A stretch of DNA of 64,000 nucleotides, taken from positions 1 to 64,000 of the forward strand of contig NZ_JAHSTT010000009.1 of NCBI RefSeq assembly GCF_019145205.1, given 5' to 3'. Origin of the DNA: Pseudomonas khavaziana. GTDB taxonomy: Bacteria > Pseudomonadota > Gammaproteobacteria > Pseudomonadales > Pseudomonadaceae. The position numbers and the translations under genes are program-made. The notes under the pieces are model-generated. The model saw only the letters and a list, made by a program, of their open reading frames with translations. It searched no databases and had not been told where the DNA came from. Positions 34,090-42,916 of this stretch are shown here, in pieces (the stretch's first letter is position 1; every line of letters starts with the position of its first letter).

Positions 34090-36699
34090 GTGCTTGAAGC
34101 CTACCGCAAACATATCGAAGAGCGTGCCGCCCTGGGTATCGTTCCCCAGCCGCTTAACGCCGAACAAACCGCAGGCCTGGTCGAGCTGCTGAAAAATCCT
34201 CCGGCTGGCGAAGAAGAATTCCTCGTTGACCTGATCACCAACCGCATTCCACCGGGCGTTGACGAAGCCGCCTACGTCAAGGCCGGTTTCCTGTCTGCCC
34301 TGGCCAAGGGCGAAGCCAGTTCCCCCCTGATCGACAAGAAACGCGCTGTTGAACTGCTCGGCACCATGCAAGGCGGCTACAACATCGTGACGTTGGTCGA
34401 GCTGCTGGACGACGCCACCCTGGCGCCCGTCGCGGCCGCCCAGCTCAAGCACACCCTGCTGATGTTCGATGCGTTCCACGACGTGGCTGAAAAAGCCCGC
34501 AATGGCAACGAGCATGCCAAAGGCGTGATCCAGTCCTGGGCTGACGGCGAGTGGTTCCGCAACCGCCCTACCCTGGCCGACAAGATCAGCCTGCGCGTGT
34601 TCAAGGTTACCGGCGAGACCAACACCGACGACCTGTCCCCTGCGCCTGACGCCTGGTCCCGCCCTGATATTCCGTTGCACGCCCTGGCCATGCTGAAAAT
34701 GGCCCGTGAAGGCATCGTGCCGGACGAGCAAGGCAAGACCGGCCCGATGAAGCAGATCGAAGAGATGCGCGGCCAAGGCTTCCCGATCGCCTACGTTGGC
34801 GACGTGGTCGGTACCGGTTCGTCGCGCAAGTCGGCAACCAACTCGGTACTGTGGTTCTTCGGCGACGACGTGCCTTACGTGCCGAACAAGCGTGCCGGCG
34901 GTTTCTGCTTCGGCAGCAAGATCGCTCCGATCTTCTACAACACCATGGAAGACGCCGGCGCACTGCCGATCGAATTCGACGTGACCAACATGAACATGGG
35001 CGACGTGATCGACCTGTACCCTCATGCTGGCAAAGTCTGCAAGCACGGCACCGATGAAGTCCTGACCACCTTCGAAATGAAGACCCCGGTGCTGTTGGAC
35101 GAAGTCCGCGCCGGCGGCCGTATCCCGCTGATCATCGGTCGTGGCCTGACCGACAAGGCCCGTGCCGAACTTGGCCTGGGCCCTACCGACCTGTTCAAGC
35201 TGCCCGAAGCGCCTGTCGACACCGGCAAGGGCTTCACCCTGGCACAGAAGATGGTCGGCAAGGCGTGCGGCCTGCCAGAAGGCAAAGGCGTTCGTCCTGG
35301 CACCTACTGCGAGCCGAAGATGACCACCGTGGGCTCCCAGGACACCACTGGTCCCATGACCCGTGATGAACTCAAGGACCTGGCGTGCCTGGGCTTCTCG
35401 ACCGACCTGGTGATGCAGTCGTTCTGCCACACTGCGGCCTATCCAAAGCCGATCGACGTGACCACCCACCACACCCTGCCTGACTTCATCATGACCCGTG
35501 GCGGTGTATCGCTGCGTCCAGGCGACGGCATCATCCACAGCTGGCTGAACCGCATGCTGCTGCCGGACACCGTCGGTACCGGTGGCGACTCCCACACCCG
35601 TTTCCCGATGGGCATCTCGTTCCCGGCAGGTTCTGGCCTGGTAGCATTTGCCGCCGCCACTGGCGTGATGCCACTGGACATGCCGGAATCGATCCTGGTG
35701 CGCTTCAAAGGCAAGATGAAACCTGGCATCACCCTGCGTGACCTGGTACATGCCATTCCTTACTACGCGATCCAGGCTGGCCTGCTGACCGTAGAGAAGA
35801 AAGGCAAGAAGAACGCCTTCTCCGGGCGCATCCTGGAAATCGAAGGCCTGAACGACCTGACGCTGGAACAGGCTTTCGAGCTGTCCGACGCCTCGGCCGA
35901 ACGTTCGGCTGCCGGCTGCACCATCAAGCTGTCCAAGGATTCGGTCACCGAGTACCTGAACTCCAACATCACCCTGCTGCGCTGGATGATCGGCGAAGGC
36001 TACGGCGATGCACGCACCCTGGAACGTCGCGCCCAAGCGATGGAAGCCTGGGTTGCCAACCCGGAGCTGATGGAAGCCGACGCCGACGCCGAATACGCCG
36101 AAATCATCGAGATCGACCTGGCCGAAATCAACGAGCCGATCCTCTGCGCACCAAACGACCCGGACGACGCCCGTCTGCTGTCCAGCGTTGCCGGCGAGAA
36201 GATCGACGAAGTGTTCATCGGTTCGTGCATGACCAACATCGGTCACTTCCGTGCTGCGGGCAAGTTGCTGGAGCAGGTCAAGGGCCAGCTGCCAACCCGC
36301 CTGTGGCTGTCGCCGCCGACCAAGATGGACGCGCACCAACTGACCGAAGAAGGCTACTACGGCATCTACGGCAAGGCTGGCGCACGCATGGAAATGCCGG
36401 GCTGCTCGCTGTGCATGGGTAACCAGGCACGGGTAGAGCCGAATTCGACCGTGGTGTCGACTTCAACCCGTAACTTCCCGAACCGCCTGGGTGATGGTGC
36501 CAACGTCTACCTGGCGTCGGCTGAGCTGGCGGCCGTGGCCTCTACCCTGGGTCGCCTGCCGACCGTTGAAGAGTACATGGGCTACGCAGCGAAACTGGAC
36601 ACCATGGCCAGTGACGTCTACCGCTACCTGAACTTCGACCAGATCGCTGAGTTCCGCAAGATCGCAGCAAGCGCCAACATCCCGGTGATTCAAGCTTAA
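34090..36699 (+). CDS. acnB: Aconitate hydratase B
   Basis: An 869-residue aconitase of the AcnB type, equal in length to the P. aeruginosa protein. The N-terminal HEAT-like domain EAYRKHIEERAALGIVPQPL is followed by the swivelling domain (TGETNTDDLSPAPDAWSRPDIPLHA and VVGTGSSRKSATNSV) and the catalytic domains. The 4Fe-4S ligands are Cys713 (IGSCMTNIG) and Cys772 and Cys775 (CSLCMGN). It interconverts citrate and isocitrate in the TCA cycle, and in this family also handles 2-methyl-cis-aconitate. The start is a GTG at 34090 with GAGGG nine bases upstream; this gives the usual N-terminus. AcnB mRNA is an iron-regulated target in pseudomonads (PrrF sRNAs), which fits an elaborate leader. Confidence 0.97.
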   Translation: MLEAYRKHIEERAALGIVPQPLNAEQTAGLVELLKNPPAGEEEFLVDLITNRIPPGVDEAAYVKAGFLSALAKGEASSPLIDKKRAVELLGTMQGGYNIVTLVELLDDATLAPVAAAQLKHTLLMFDAFHDVAEKARNGNEHAKGVIQSWADGEWFRNRPTLADKISLRVFKVTGETNTDDLSPAPDAWSRPDIPLHALAMLKMAREGIVPDEQGKTGPMKQIEEMRGQGFPIAYVGDVVGTGSSRKSATNSVLWFFGDDVPYVPNKRAGGFCFGSKIAPIFYNTMEDAGALPIEFDVTNMNMGDVIDLYPHAGKVCKHGTDEVLTTFEMKTPVLLDEVRAGGRIPLIIGRGLTDKARAELGLGPTDLFKLPEAPVDTGKGFTLAQKMVGKACGLPEGKGVRPGTYCEPKMTTVGSQDTTGPMTRDELKDLACLGFSTDLVMQSFCHTAAYPKPIDVTTHHTLPDFIMTRGGVSLRPGDGIIHSWLNRMLLPDTVGTGGDSHTRFPMGISFPAGSGLVAFAAATGVMPLDMPESILVRFKGKMKPGITLRDLVHAIPYYAIQAGLLTVEKKGKKNAFSGRILEIEGLNDLTLEQAFELSDASAERSAAGCTIKLSKDSVTEYLNSNITLLRWMIGEGYGDARTLERRAQAMEAWVANPELMEADADAEYAEIIEIDLAEINEPILCAPNDPDDARLLSSVAGEKIDEVFIGSCMTNIGHFRAAGKLLEQVKGQLPTRLWLSPPTKMDAHQLTEEGYYGIYGKAGARMEMPGCSLCMGNQARVEPNSTVVSTSTRNFPNRLGDGANVYLASAELAAVASTLGRLPTVEEYMGYAAKLDTMASDVYRYLNFDQIAEFRKIAASANIPVIQA

Positions 36700-36718
36700 C
36701 GGTGTGTTGATGTGAAAG

Positions 36719-36751
36719 ACGCCGCGTATCGCAAGATACGCGGCGTTTTTT
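36719..36751 (+). terminator. Rho-independent terminator of acnB
   Basis: A 12-bp perfect stem, ACGCCGCGTATC with GATACGCGGCGT, closed by the loop GCAA and followed by six T residues. It starts 20 bp after the acnB stop codon. Confidence 0.95.
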
Positions 36752-36789
36752 ATGCCCGCAATTACCCTTTACGACCAACACAAAACAAA

Positions 36790-36904
36790 TGTAGGAGCGA
36801 GCTTGCTCGCGAAAAACTCAGCGGCGCCGCGTTTCTTCAGGAAGCGCGCGTTATCGTTGACGTTTTTCGCGAGCAAGCTCGCTCCTACAGACTGGCATCA
36901 GAGC
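36790..36904. repeat. Decayed copy of the 163-bp element (inner REP pair and right end)
   Basis: The inner REP pair with arms GAGCGAGCTTGCTCGCGAAA and its complement is intact (36790-36889). The following GACTGGCATCAGAGCT is a mutated remnant of the right terminal repeat seen at 5061-5074. The left terminal repeat is missing. Confidence 0.7.
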
Positions 36905-36955
36905 TGCCCTCTCCTACACGTGGTTCTCCACAGTGCTTGAAGGCAGTGTCAGAAC

Positions 36956-38233
36956 TCAAGCAACCAGCGAATACACCAATGCCGTAATGGCAACCAAGCC
37001 GACTGCCGTAACAAACACATTCGAAGCCTGCCCACGGTACTTGGCCATGGCCGGCACCTTGCGGATCGCGTACATCGGCATCAGGAACAGGATCGACGCA
37101 ATCACCGGCCCACCCAGGGTCTCGATCATGCCGAGGATGCTCGGGTTGAGCGTGGCGACGATCCAGCACACCACCAGCATGAACGCGGCGGTCATGCGGT
37201 CCAGAGTCTTCGGTGCCGGGCGGCGGCCAGTCTTGACCACCAGGCCCTTGAGGCCCTCGCTGGCACCGATGTAGTGGCCCAGGAACGACTTGGCAATCGC
37301 CACGAATGCAATCAATGGCGCGGCAAAAGCAATGGTCGGGTTGTCAAAGTGGTTAGCCAGGTACGACAGGATCGACAAGTTCTGCGCTTTCGCCTCGGCC
37401 AACTGCGCGGGCGACAGGGTCAGCACGCAACTGAACACGAAGAACAGCACCATCGCCACCATCAGCAGGTGCGCGCGGGACAGGATCTGCGAGCTGCGCT
37501 CCTCGGCATGTGCGCCGTACTGGCGTTTCTGGTCCACCGCAAAAGCCGAGATGATCGGCGAATGATTGAACGAGAACACCATCACCGGAATTGCCAGCCA
37601 CAGCGTGTTGAGCAACGCCGAAGGGGCCGGCACTTCGCTGGCGGTGCTGAGAATGCCGCCGTTCCAGTGCGGCACCAGGTACACGGCCAGGAACAGCAAG
37701 GCGACGATAAACGGATACACCATCAGGCTCATGGCCTTGACGATCACCTGCTCGCCGCAACGCACCACGGCCAGCAAGCCGAGGATCAGCACGAACGCCA
37801 GGATCGCCCGGGGTGGCGGCATGATGTGCAGCTGATGCTCCATGAAACTGCTGACGGTATTGGTCAGGGCCACGCTGTAGATCAGCAGGATCGGGAAGAT
37901 TGCAAAGAAGTACAGCAACGTGATCAGCGCACCGGCCTTGATACCGAAATGCTCTTCGACCACATCGGTGATATCCGAGCCTTCACGGCCCGACAGCACG
38001 AAACGGGTCAACCCACGGTGGGCAAAGAATGTCATCGGGAAAGCCAGCAGCGCCAGGATCACCAGCGGCCAGAAGCCCCCCAGGCCGGCGTTGATCGGCA
38101 AGAACAAAGTACCGGCGCCAATGGCGGTACCGAACAGCCCGAGCATCCAGGTCGTGTCCTGGCGGCTCCAGCTTGTGAGGGTTGCAGGTGTCGTTGCATA
38201 GCGTTCGTCGACGCTATTGGCCTGATCATTCAT
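36956..38233 (-). CDS. HAAAP-family amino acid permease, SdaC-like serine transporter
   Basis: A 425-residue protein with eleven predicted helices. The first helix, DTTWMLGLFGTAIGAGTLFLPINAGLGGFWPLVILALL, and later NHSPIISAFAVDQKRQYG match the HAAAP group with SdaC (serine) and TdcC (threonine). These are inner-membrane proton symporters. No serine deaminase gene is visible in the window, so the substrate choice between serine, threonine and related amino acids is open. The ATG at 38231-38233 has GGAG ten bases upstream. Its upstream region holds two inverted repeats that could be regulatory. Confidence 0.88.
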   Translation of the reverse strand: MNDQANSVDERYATTPATLTSWSRQDTTWMLGLFGTAIGAGTLFLPINAGLGGFWPLVILALLAFPMTFFAHRGLTRFVLSGREGSDITDVVEEHFGIKAGALITLLYFFAIFPILLIYSVALTNTVSSFMEHQLHIMPPPRAILAFVLILGLLAVVRCGEQVIVKAMSLMVYPFIVALLFLAVYLVPHWNGGILSTASEVPAPSALLNTLWLAIPVMVFSFNHSPIISAFAVDQKRQYGAHAEERSSQILSRAHLLMVAMVLFFVFSCVLTLSPAQLAEAKAQNLSILSYLANHFDNPTIAFAAPLIAFVAIAKSFLGHYIGASEGLKGLVVKTGRRPAPKTLDRMTAAFMLVVCWIVATLNPSILGMIETLGGPVIASILFLMPMYAIRKVPAMAKYRGQASNVFVTAVGLVAITALVYSLVA

Positions 38234-38291
38234 CCGGTCGGATCTCCGCATTCACACGGCCAGGACGAGTCAGAAAAACCTGACAGGCAGC

Positions 38292-38415
38292 GCCCTAGCC
38301 ATAACTAGGGCCGGATTGTCCGGGATTCTCTTGAATAAGCAAAGACTTAGCTGAGGAATGGTCAGGCTTCCGCGCGCATGGGCCAAGTGCGCAGTGGCCT
38401 CGACACTGACCATTC
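38292..38415 (-). promoter_or_regulatory. Inverted repeats upstream of the SdaC-like gene
   Basis: GCCCTAG at 38292-38298 pairs with CTAGGGC at 38305-38311. Further out, GAATGGTCAG at 38356-38365 pairs with CTGACCATTC at 38406-38415, with GGCCA/TGGCC inside its loop (38381-38385 with 38395-38399). These lie 60-180 bp before the permease start and could be operator or leader structure. Confidence 0.4.
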
Positions 38416-38475
38416 AGCGCAATTAAACAGCTGCCAGCACAGGCATTGGCATAGTTGACTCTATTAACCAGATAC

Positions 38476-38620
38476 TGATCGACGCGACGCTCTAGAAAAA
38501 ATATTTAAACTTTAATCACCTAAAAAAGCTGTAAGAAAAAACCTACTAACAACGCATTGAAATAATATTTTTTAATATGTTTTTTATTATTAATTCAAGC
38601 TTTTGTTACAAGGATTTTCC
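38476..38620. other. AT-rich non-coding segment
   Basis: This stretch is rich in A and T runs (for example AATAATATTTTTTAATATG), unlike the rest of the window. It contains no gene. It lies upstream of two small exported-protein genes and would be a likely target for the xenogeneic silencers MvaT/MvaU; that is inference. Confidence 0.6.
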
Positions 38621-38710
38621 CGAGCATTGAGCGACCAAGTTATCACGCTTATATTCCAGACCACCAAGCCGTCAACACCACCACATCCATACTTTGCCAG
38701 GTCAATTGCC

Positions 38711-39211
38711 ATGCAAAAACGCAAGTTGCTCTTCACCGCCGCTCTTCTCGCCGGACTGCTTAATCCACTCGTGAGTCAGGCACAACAAACAACCGAACTT
38801 CCCGACAGCCACGCACTGGGCACGTCACCTCAATGGCTGACGACAAAAGTTTATATAGAAGGCGCCGCCGACGTTGACGTCAAGGACAAGTACCCGGGCG
38901 TAGTGGGTATTTCGATGTGGGACCCCAATCGCAACCGCTACGAGTTCTTCTACCCCGACACCGGGCTGTCGAAGTATGAACAGGGTGGTGGCGGTTATTT
39001 CCTCGTCACAGGCGACAGGAAGACCCATATCCTCGTGCCCGACAAAGGTCCGCACAGGTCCATCGTGAGACGCCTGGAAGCACTCAACAACGAGGAGTTC
39101 ACCTATTCCCGCGTCGTACCTCGCGACATGGTAGAAACCAATGAAAACGTCAGGATCTATGTCGTGCACGCCCCGTATAAAGGTCCGATAAAAACCACCA
39201 GAACCCACTGA
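38711..39211 (+). CDS. Exported protein, DUF4822-like
   Basis: A 166-residue protein with a signal peptide (MQKRKLLFTAALLAGLLNPL, cleavage near SQA-QQ at 24). The mature part contains YPGVVGISMWDPNRNRYEFF, YFLVTGDRKTHILV, and FTYSRVVPRDM, a pattern I associate with DUF4822 proteins of pseudomonads; the function is unknown. It probably folds as a small beta-barrel in the periplasm. I chose the ATG at 38711, 36 codons inside the longest frame, because the signal peptide starts there. Upstream DNA is very AT-rich and the next gene, 91 bp on, also encodes a small exported protein. Confidence 0.75.
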   Translation: MQKRKLLFTAALLAGLLNPLVSQAQQTTELPDSHALGTSPQWLTTKVYIEGAADVDVKDKYPGVVGISMWDPNRNRYEFFYPDTGLSKYEQGGGGYFLVTGDRKTHILVPDKGPHRSIVRRLEALNNEEFTYSRVVPRDMVETNENVRIYVVHAPYKGPIKTTRTH

Positions 39212-39302
39212 TGATTTCCAACGCTAATGACTGAATTGATGCTGCCTCGCATTGATTATTGACTGACGCACTCATAAAACACCAACAAGAAGACATTCTC
39301 CT

Positions 39303-39734
39303 GTGAAAAACCCACTCAAATCACTATTGATTTCCACGGTAGTTGCATCGGCCTTTATTTCTACCGGCGTGAGTGCCCAAGCCCCTGCACCTGTTGCAGT
39401 CAAAGAGACCGTGGTCACGCCCGACAATGCACTAATGCTGACTGTATTCCTGAAACATGATCAATCACGCCCACTGGGGGAACTAAGGGCTCAACTTGAA
39501 AAGCAGGATTTCTTCAAGACATTTCCTCCTGCAGGGGTAGAGATTGTCAGCTGGAATATCACCATGGGCATCGGCCACGTTATCGTGCTGCGCTTACCGG
39601 CGTCGCGACTGGCGGCTGTAAACCTGGCGCTGGAAAATACTGCCTGGGGTCCTTACAAAACGGAATTCTTTCCTAGCTACGACTACCGGGAAATCTTCCA
39701 GGCAGCACAAAAGAAAGCGCGAGAAAGCAAATAA
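39303..39734 (+). CDS. Small exported protein of unknown function
   Basis: A 143-residue protein starting with GTG. Residues 1-25 are a signal peptide (MKNPLKSLLISTVVASAFIS, cleavage near VSA-QA). The mature part, with MLTVFLKHDQSRPLGELRAQLEKQDFF and SWNITMGIGHVIVLRLPASRLAAVNLALENTAWGPYKTEFFPSYDY, alternates strands and helices in a way that could be a ferredoxin-like (dimeric alpha-beta barrel) fold. I do not recognise the family. Same orientation as the DUF4822-like gene before it; the pair may be co-regulated from the AT-rich region. The ribosome site is weak, which lowers certainty about the start. Confidence 0.65.
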   Translation: MKNPLKSLLISTVVASAFISTGVSAQAPAPVAVKETVVTPDNALMLTVFLKHDQSRPLGELRAQLEKQDFFKTFPPAGVEIVSWNITMGIGHVIVLRLPASRLAAVNLALENTAWGPYKTEFFPSYDYREIFQAAQKKARESK

Positions 39735-39906
39735 CCTGTCAGCGCCTCCTGGGTACCGAGGCGCTATTACCTGTGCTGCCAGCCGGGTCGGCGCCAGCGG
39801 CACGCCCCCCCATTCAACCAGGCAAACATTCTTTTGGCGACGCGGTTTTAGTGCCACAAAAATCCCGCATAATCCCAGGATCGAACCCCACAGTAAGAGC
39901 TGCCCC

Positions 39907-40860
39907 ATGCCCAACACTGTCCTGGTCCTGGTTGAAACCATCAACGAATACCTGCAAATCATCGAGAGCAACGACTTTCACGTGATCCTGGCGCCGACGC
40001 CCGCAGAGCGGGCGCAGGCGATCAAGGCCCACGCAGGGCAGATCAAGGCCGTACTGACCCGCGGGCCGCTGGGGCTGTACGCCGAGGAAATCGCCGCGTT
40101 GCCGTTGCTGGAGATCATCTGCGTGATCGGTGCCGGCTACGAGCATGTAGACCTGCAGGCGGCGAGCAACCGTGGGATCGTGGTGACCAACGGCGCCGGG
40201 GTCAACGCGCCCTCGGTGGCCGACCATGCCATGGCATTGCTGCTGTCACTGGTGCGCGGCATTCCCCAGACCGATGCAGCCGTGCGGCGCAGTGAATGGC
40301 CGAAGGTCATGCGCCCTTCCCTGGCAGGCAAGCAATTGGGGATCCTCGGCCTGGGCGCGGTGGGCATGGAAATCGCCAAGCGTGCCGCCCTCGGCTTCGG
40401 CATGGAGGTGAGTTACCACAACCGTCAGCCCCGCGATGACGTGGATTACACCTACTGCTCAACTGCAGTGGAACTGGCTCGCACTGCGGATTTCCTTATC
40501 CTGGCCACGCCCGGCGGAGCCAGCACGCGACACCTGATCGATAAACACGCCCTGGATGCGTTGGGCCCTAATGGCTATCTGGTCAATATCGGCCGAGGCA
40601 GCGTGGTGGTGACCGCCGACCTGGTGGCGGCGCTGGAACAACGGCGTATCGGCGGCGCCGCGCTGGATGTATTCGACGATGAGCCCAAGGTGCCGGACGC
40701 CCTCAAGCGCCTGAGCAATACCGTGCTCACCTCCCACGTGGCCGGCCTGTCACCGGAAGCGACCCACGACACAGTGCAGCGGGTGGCCGACAACCTGGTG
40801 GAACACTTTGCCGGTCGCCCGGTCCTGACGCCGGTCACGTTGCCAGCGCCCGCAAAATGA
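39907..40860 (+). CDS. D-2-hydroxyacid dehydrogenase (glyoxylate/hydroxypyruvate reductase-like)
   Basis: A 317-residue NAD(P)-dependent oxidoreductase. The nucleotide-binding motif is LGILGLGAVGMEIAKRA (residues 144-160), followed by HNRQ, which has an arginine typical of NADP preference. Catalytic residues are Arg230 (NIGRGSVV), Glu259 (DVFDDEP) and His277 (SHVAG). It would reduce 2-oxoacids such as glyoxylate or hydroxypyruvate, or oxidise the corresponding D-hydroxyacids. It stands alone between the small exported-protein gene and the kinase/SDR pair. The start ATG was kept because the protein begins as usual in the family. Confidence 0.9.
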   Translation: MPNTVLVLVETINEYLQIIESNDFHVILAPTPAERAQAIKAHAGQIKAVLTRGPLGLYAEEIAALPLLEIICVIGAGYEHVDLQAASNRGIVVTNGAGVNAPSVADHAMALLLSLVRGIPQTDAAVRRSEWPKVMRPSLAGKQLGILGLGAVGMEIAKRAALGFGMEVSYHNRQPRDDVDYTYCSTAVELARTADFLILATPGGASTRHLIDKHALDALGPNGYLVNIGRGSVVVTADLVAALEQRRIGGAALDVFDDEPKVPDALKRLSNTVLTSHVAGLSPEATHDTVQRVADNLVEHFAGRPVLTPVTLPAPAK

Positions 40861-40989
40861 CCAATCAGGCACGCTGATCACCCTTCAACACGCTAACCTA
40901 TTAAACCGCCCCGACCTTGTCGCTGGGCGGTGGTGCGCATTAGATTAGGAAATAGTCCAAGGCCTTTAGAATAAGCAGAAGGGATAAGC

Positions 40990-42057
40990 ATGGCGCTGAA
41001 CGACCAATCGACCCAGATTCGCCCCGGCGAAGAGCTTGATGCCAGCCTGATCGATCCCTACCTCAAGGCTCATATCCCAGGCTTGCAGGGAACGCTCAAG
41101 ATCAGCCAATTCCCAGGCGGTGCGTCAAACCTGACCTACCTGCTGGAATACCCGGGCCAGGAGTTCGTGCTACGCCGCCCACCGTTTGGCCACAAGGCCA
41201 AGTCCGCCCACGACATGGGCCGCGAATACCGCATTCTCAATCAACTCAAGGATGGCTTCCCGTACTGCCCCAAGGCTTACGTGCACTGCACCGATGAGTC
41301 AGTGATCGGCGCCGAGTTCTATGTGATGGAACGGGTCAACGGTATCATCCTGCGTTCCGACCTGCCGGCCGAACTGGGGCTGGACGCGACCAGGACCGAA
41401 GCCTTGTGCAAAAGCTTTATCGACAAGTTCGTCGAACTGCATCAGGTCGACTATGCGGCCTGCGGCCTGGCCGACCTGGGCAAGCCCGAAGGCTATGTGG
41501 CAAGACAGATTCGCGGTTGGAGCGACCGCTACGAAAAGGCCCTGACCCCAGATGCGCCAAAATGGGAGACGGTGCGCGCCTGGCTCAATGACAAAATGCC
41601 CGCCGACCACCCGACCTCCAGCATCGTGCACAACGACTACCGCTTCGATAACGTGATCCTCGACCCACACAACCCGATGCAGATTATCGGCGTGCTGGAC
41701 TGGGAACTGACCACCCTGGGCGACCCGCTGATGGACCTGGGCAATACCCTCGCCTACTGGATCGAAGCCGCCGACCCGGCGCCGGTGCAACTGATGCGAC
41801 GCCAGCCGAGCAACGCCCCGGGCATGCTCACCCGCCGCCAGTTCGTCGACTACTACGCCGAACGCTCCGGCATCCAGATAGACAATTTCGATTTCTATTA
41901 CACCTACGGCCTGTTCCGCCTGGCCGGCATCGTGCAGCAGATTTACTACCGCTTCTTCCACGGCCAGACCCAGGACAAACGCTTTGCACAGTTCATCCAT
42001 ATGAACTCATTGCTTGAGCAGATGAGCCTGAATGTCATCGGCAAATCCGTGCTCTGA
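40990..42057 (+). CDS. APH-family phosphotransferase (ACAD10/11 kinase-like)
   Basis: A 355-residue protein with a kinase-like fold of the aminoglycoside phosphotransferase superfamily. The glycine-rich loop is QFPGGASNLTYLLEYPGQEFVLRRPP, the catalytic loop is SIVHNDYRFDNVILD (His214, Asp216), and the metal-binding motif is GVLDWEL (Asp237). The group is close to the kinase domain of ACAD10/ACAD11 and is thought to act in catabolism of hydroxy acids rather than in antibiotic resistance. An SDR gene follows after 21 bp, so the two probably act on the same substrate. The ATG has GAAGGGA upstream. Confidence 0.87.
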   Translation: MALNDQSTQIRPGEELDASLIDPYLKAHIPGLQGTLKISQFPGGASNLTYLLEYPGQEFVLRRPPFGHKAKSAHDMGREYRILNQLKDGFPYCPKAYVHCTDESVIGAEFYVMERVNGIILRSDLPAELGLDATRTEALCKSFIDKFVELHQVDYAACGLADLGKPEGYVARQIRGWSDRYEKALTPDAPKWETVRAWLNDKMPADHPTSSIVHNDYRFDNVILDPHNPMQIIGVLDWELTTLGDPLMDLGNTLAYWIEAADPAPVQLMRRQPSNAPGMLTRRQFVDYYAERSGIQIDNFDFYYTYGLFRLAGIVQQIYYRFFHGQTQDKRFAQFIHMNSLLEQMSLNVIGKSVL

Positions 42058-42078
42058 TTGCAAACACAAGGAACCCTC

Positions 42079-42846
42079 ATGTCCAAGACCAACCTGTTCG
42101 ACCTTGACGGCAAGATTGCTTTCGTTTCCGGCGCCAGCCGTGGTATCGGCGAGGCCATCGCCAAGCTGCTGGCCCAGCAAGGCGCCCATGTGATTGTTTC
42201 CAGCCGCAAACTGGAAGGTTGCCAGCACGTGGCCGATGCAATCATCGCCGACGGCGGCAAGGCCACCGCCATTGCCTGCCACATTGGCGAAATGGAGCAG
42301 ATCGCCCAAGTGTTTGCCGGCATCCGCGAGCAGTTCGGCCGCCTGGATATCCTGGTCAACAATGCCGCAACCAACCCACAGTTCTGCAACGTGCTGGACA
42401 CAGACCTGGGTGCATTCCAGAAGACCGTTGACGTGAACATTCGCGGCTACTTCTTCATGTCGGTGGAAGCCGGCAAGCTGATGCGCGAAAACGGCGGCGG
42501 CAGCATCATCAACGTGGCTTCGATCAACGGCATCTCGCCGGGTGTGTTCCAGGGCATTTATTCAGTGACCAAAGCCGCCGTGATCAACATGACCAAGGTA
42601 TTCGCCAAGGAATGTGCGGCGTTCGGCATCCGTTGCAACGCGCTGCTGCCGGGCCTGACTGATACCAAGTTCGCCTCGGCACTGGTCAAGAACGACTCGA
42701 TCCTGAAAACAGCCCTGGCCCAGATCCCGCTCAAGCGCGTGGCCGCCCCCAGCGAAATGGCCGGCGCGGTGTTGTACCTGGCCAGTGATGCGTCGAGCTA
42801 CACCACCGGCGTGTCGCTGAATGTGGATGGCGGCTTCCTGTCCTGA
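42079..42846 (+). CDS. Short-chain dehydrogenase/reductase (SDR)
   Basis: A 255-residue classical SDR. The cofactor motif is SGASRGIGEAIA (residues 17-28), the structural NNAA is at 94-97, and the catalytic Ser148 (NVASING), Tyr161 and Lys165 (YSVTK) are present. The absence of an acidic residue after strand 2 and the SSRK there suggest NADP. It lies 21 bp behind the APH-type kinase gene, in an apparent two-gene operon. The product may be a 3-hydroxyacyl or other alcohol dehydrogenase; substrate unknown. ATG at 42079 with AAGGAA upstream, preferred over a TTG seven codons earlier. Confidence 0.9.
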   Translation: MSKTNLFDLDGKIAFVSGASRGIGEAIAKLLAQQGAHVIVSSRKLEGCQHVADAIIADGGKATAIACHIGEMEQIAQVFAGIREQFGRLDILVNNAATNPQFCNVLDTDLGAFQKTVDVNIRGYFFMSVEAGKLMRENGGGSIINVASINGISPGVFQGIYSVTKAAVINMTKVFAKECAAFGIRCNALLPGLTDTKFASALVKNDSILKTALAQIPLKRVAAPSEMAGAVLYLASDASSYTTGVSLNVDGGFLS

Positions 42847-42916
42847 CATCGCCTGGGTTTCTTCGGATCGGTTTGCGCGTAACCTTGGCGCAGATCGATC
42901 TGTCCCAGGATGAAAC

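Noticed and set aside
34042..36339. A 765-codon open frame antisense to acnB
   Set aside because: Same cause as above; low-information composition rich in Gly, Val, Asp and His, and acnB on the other strand is certain.
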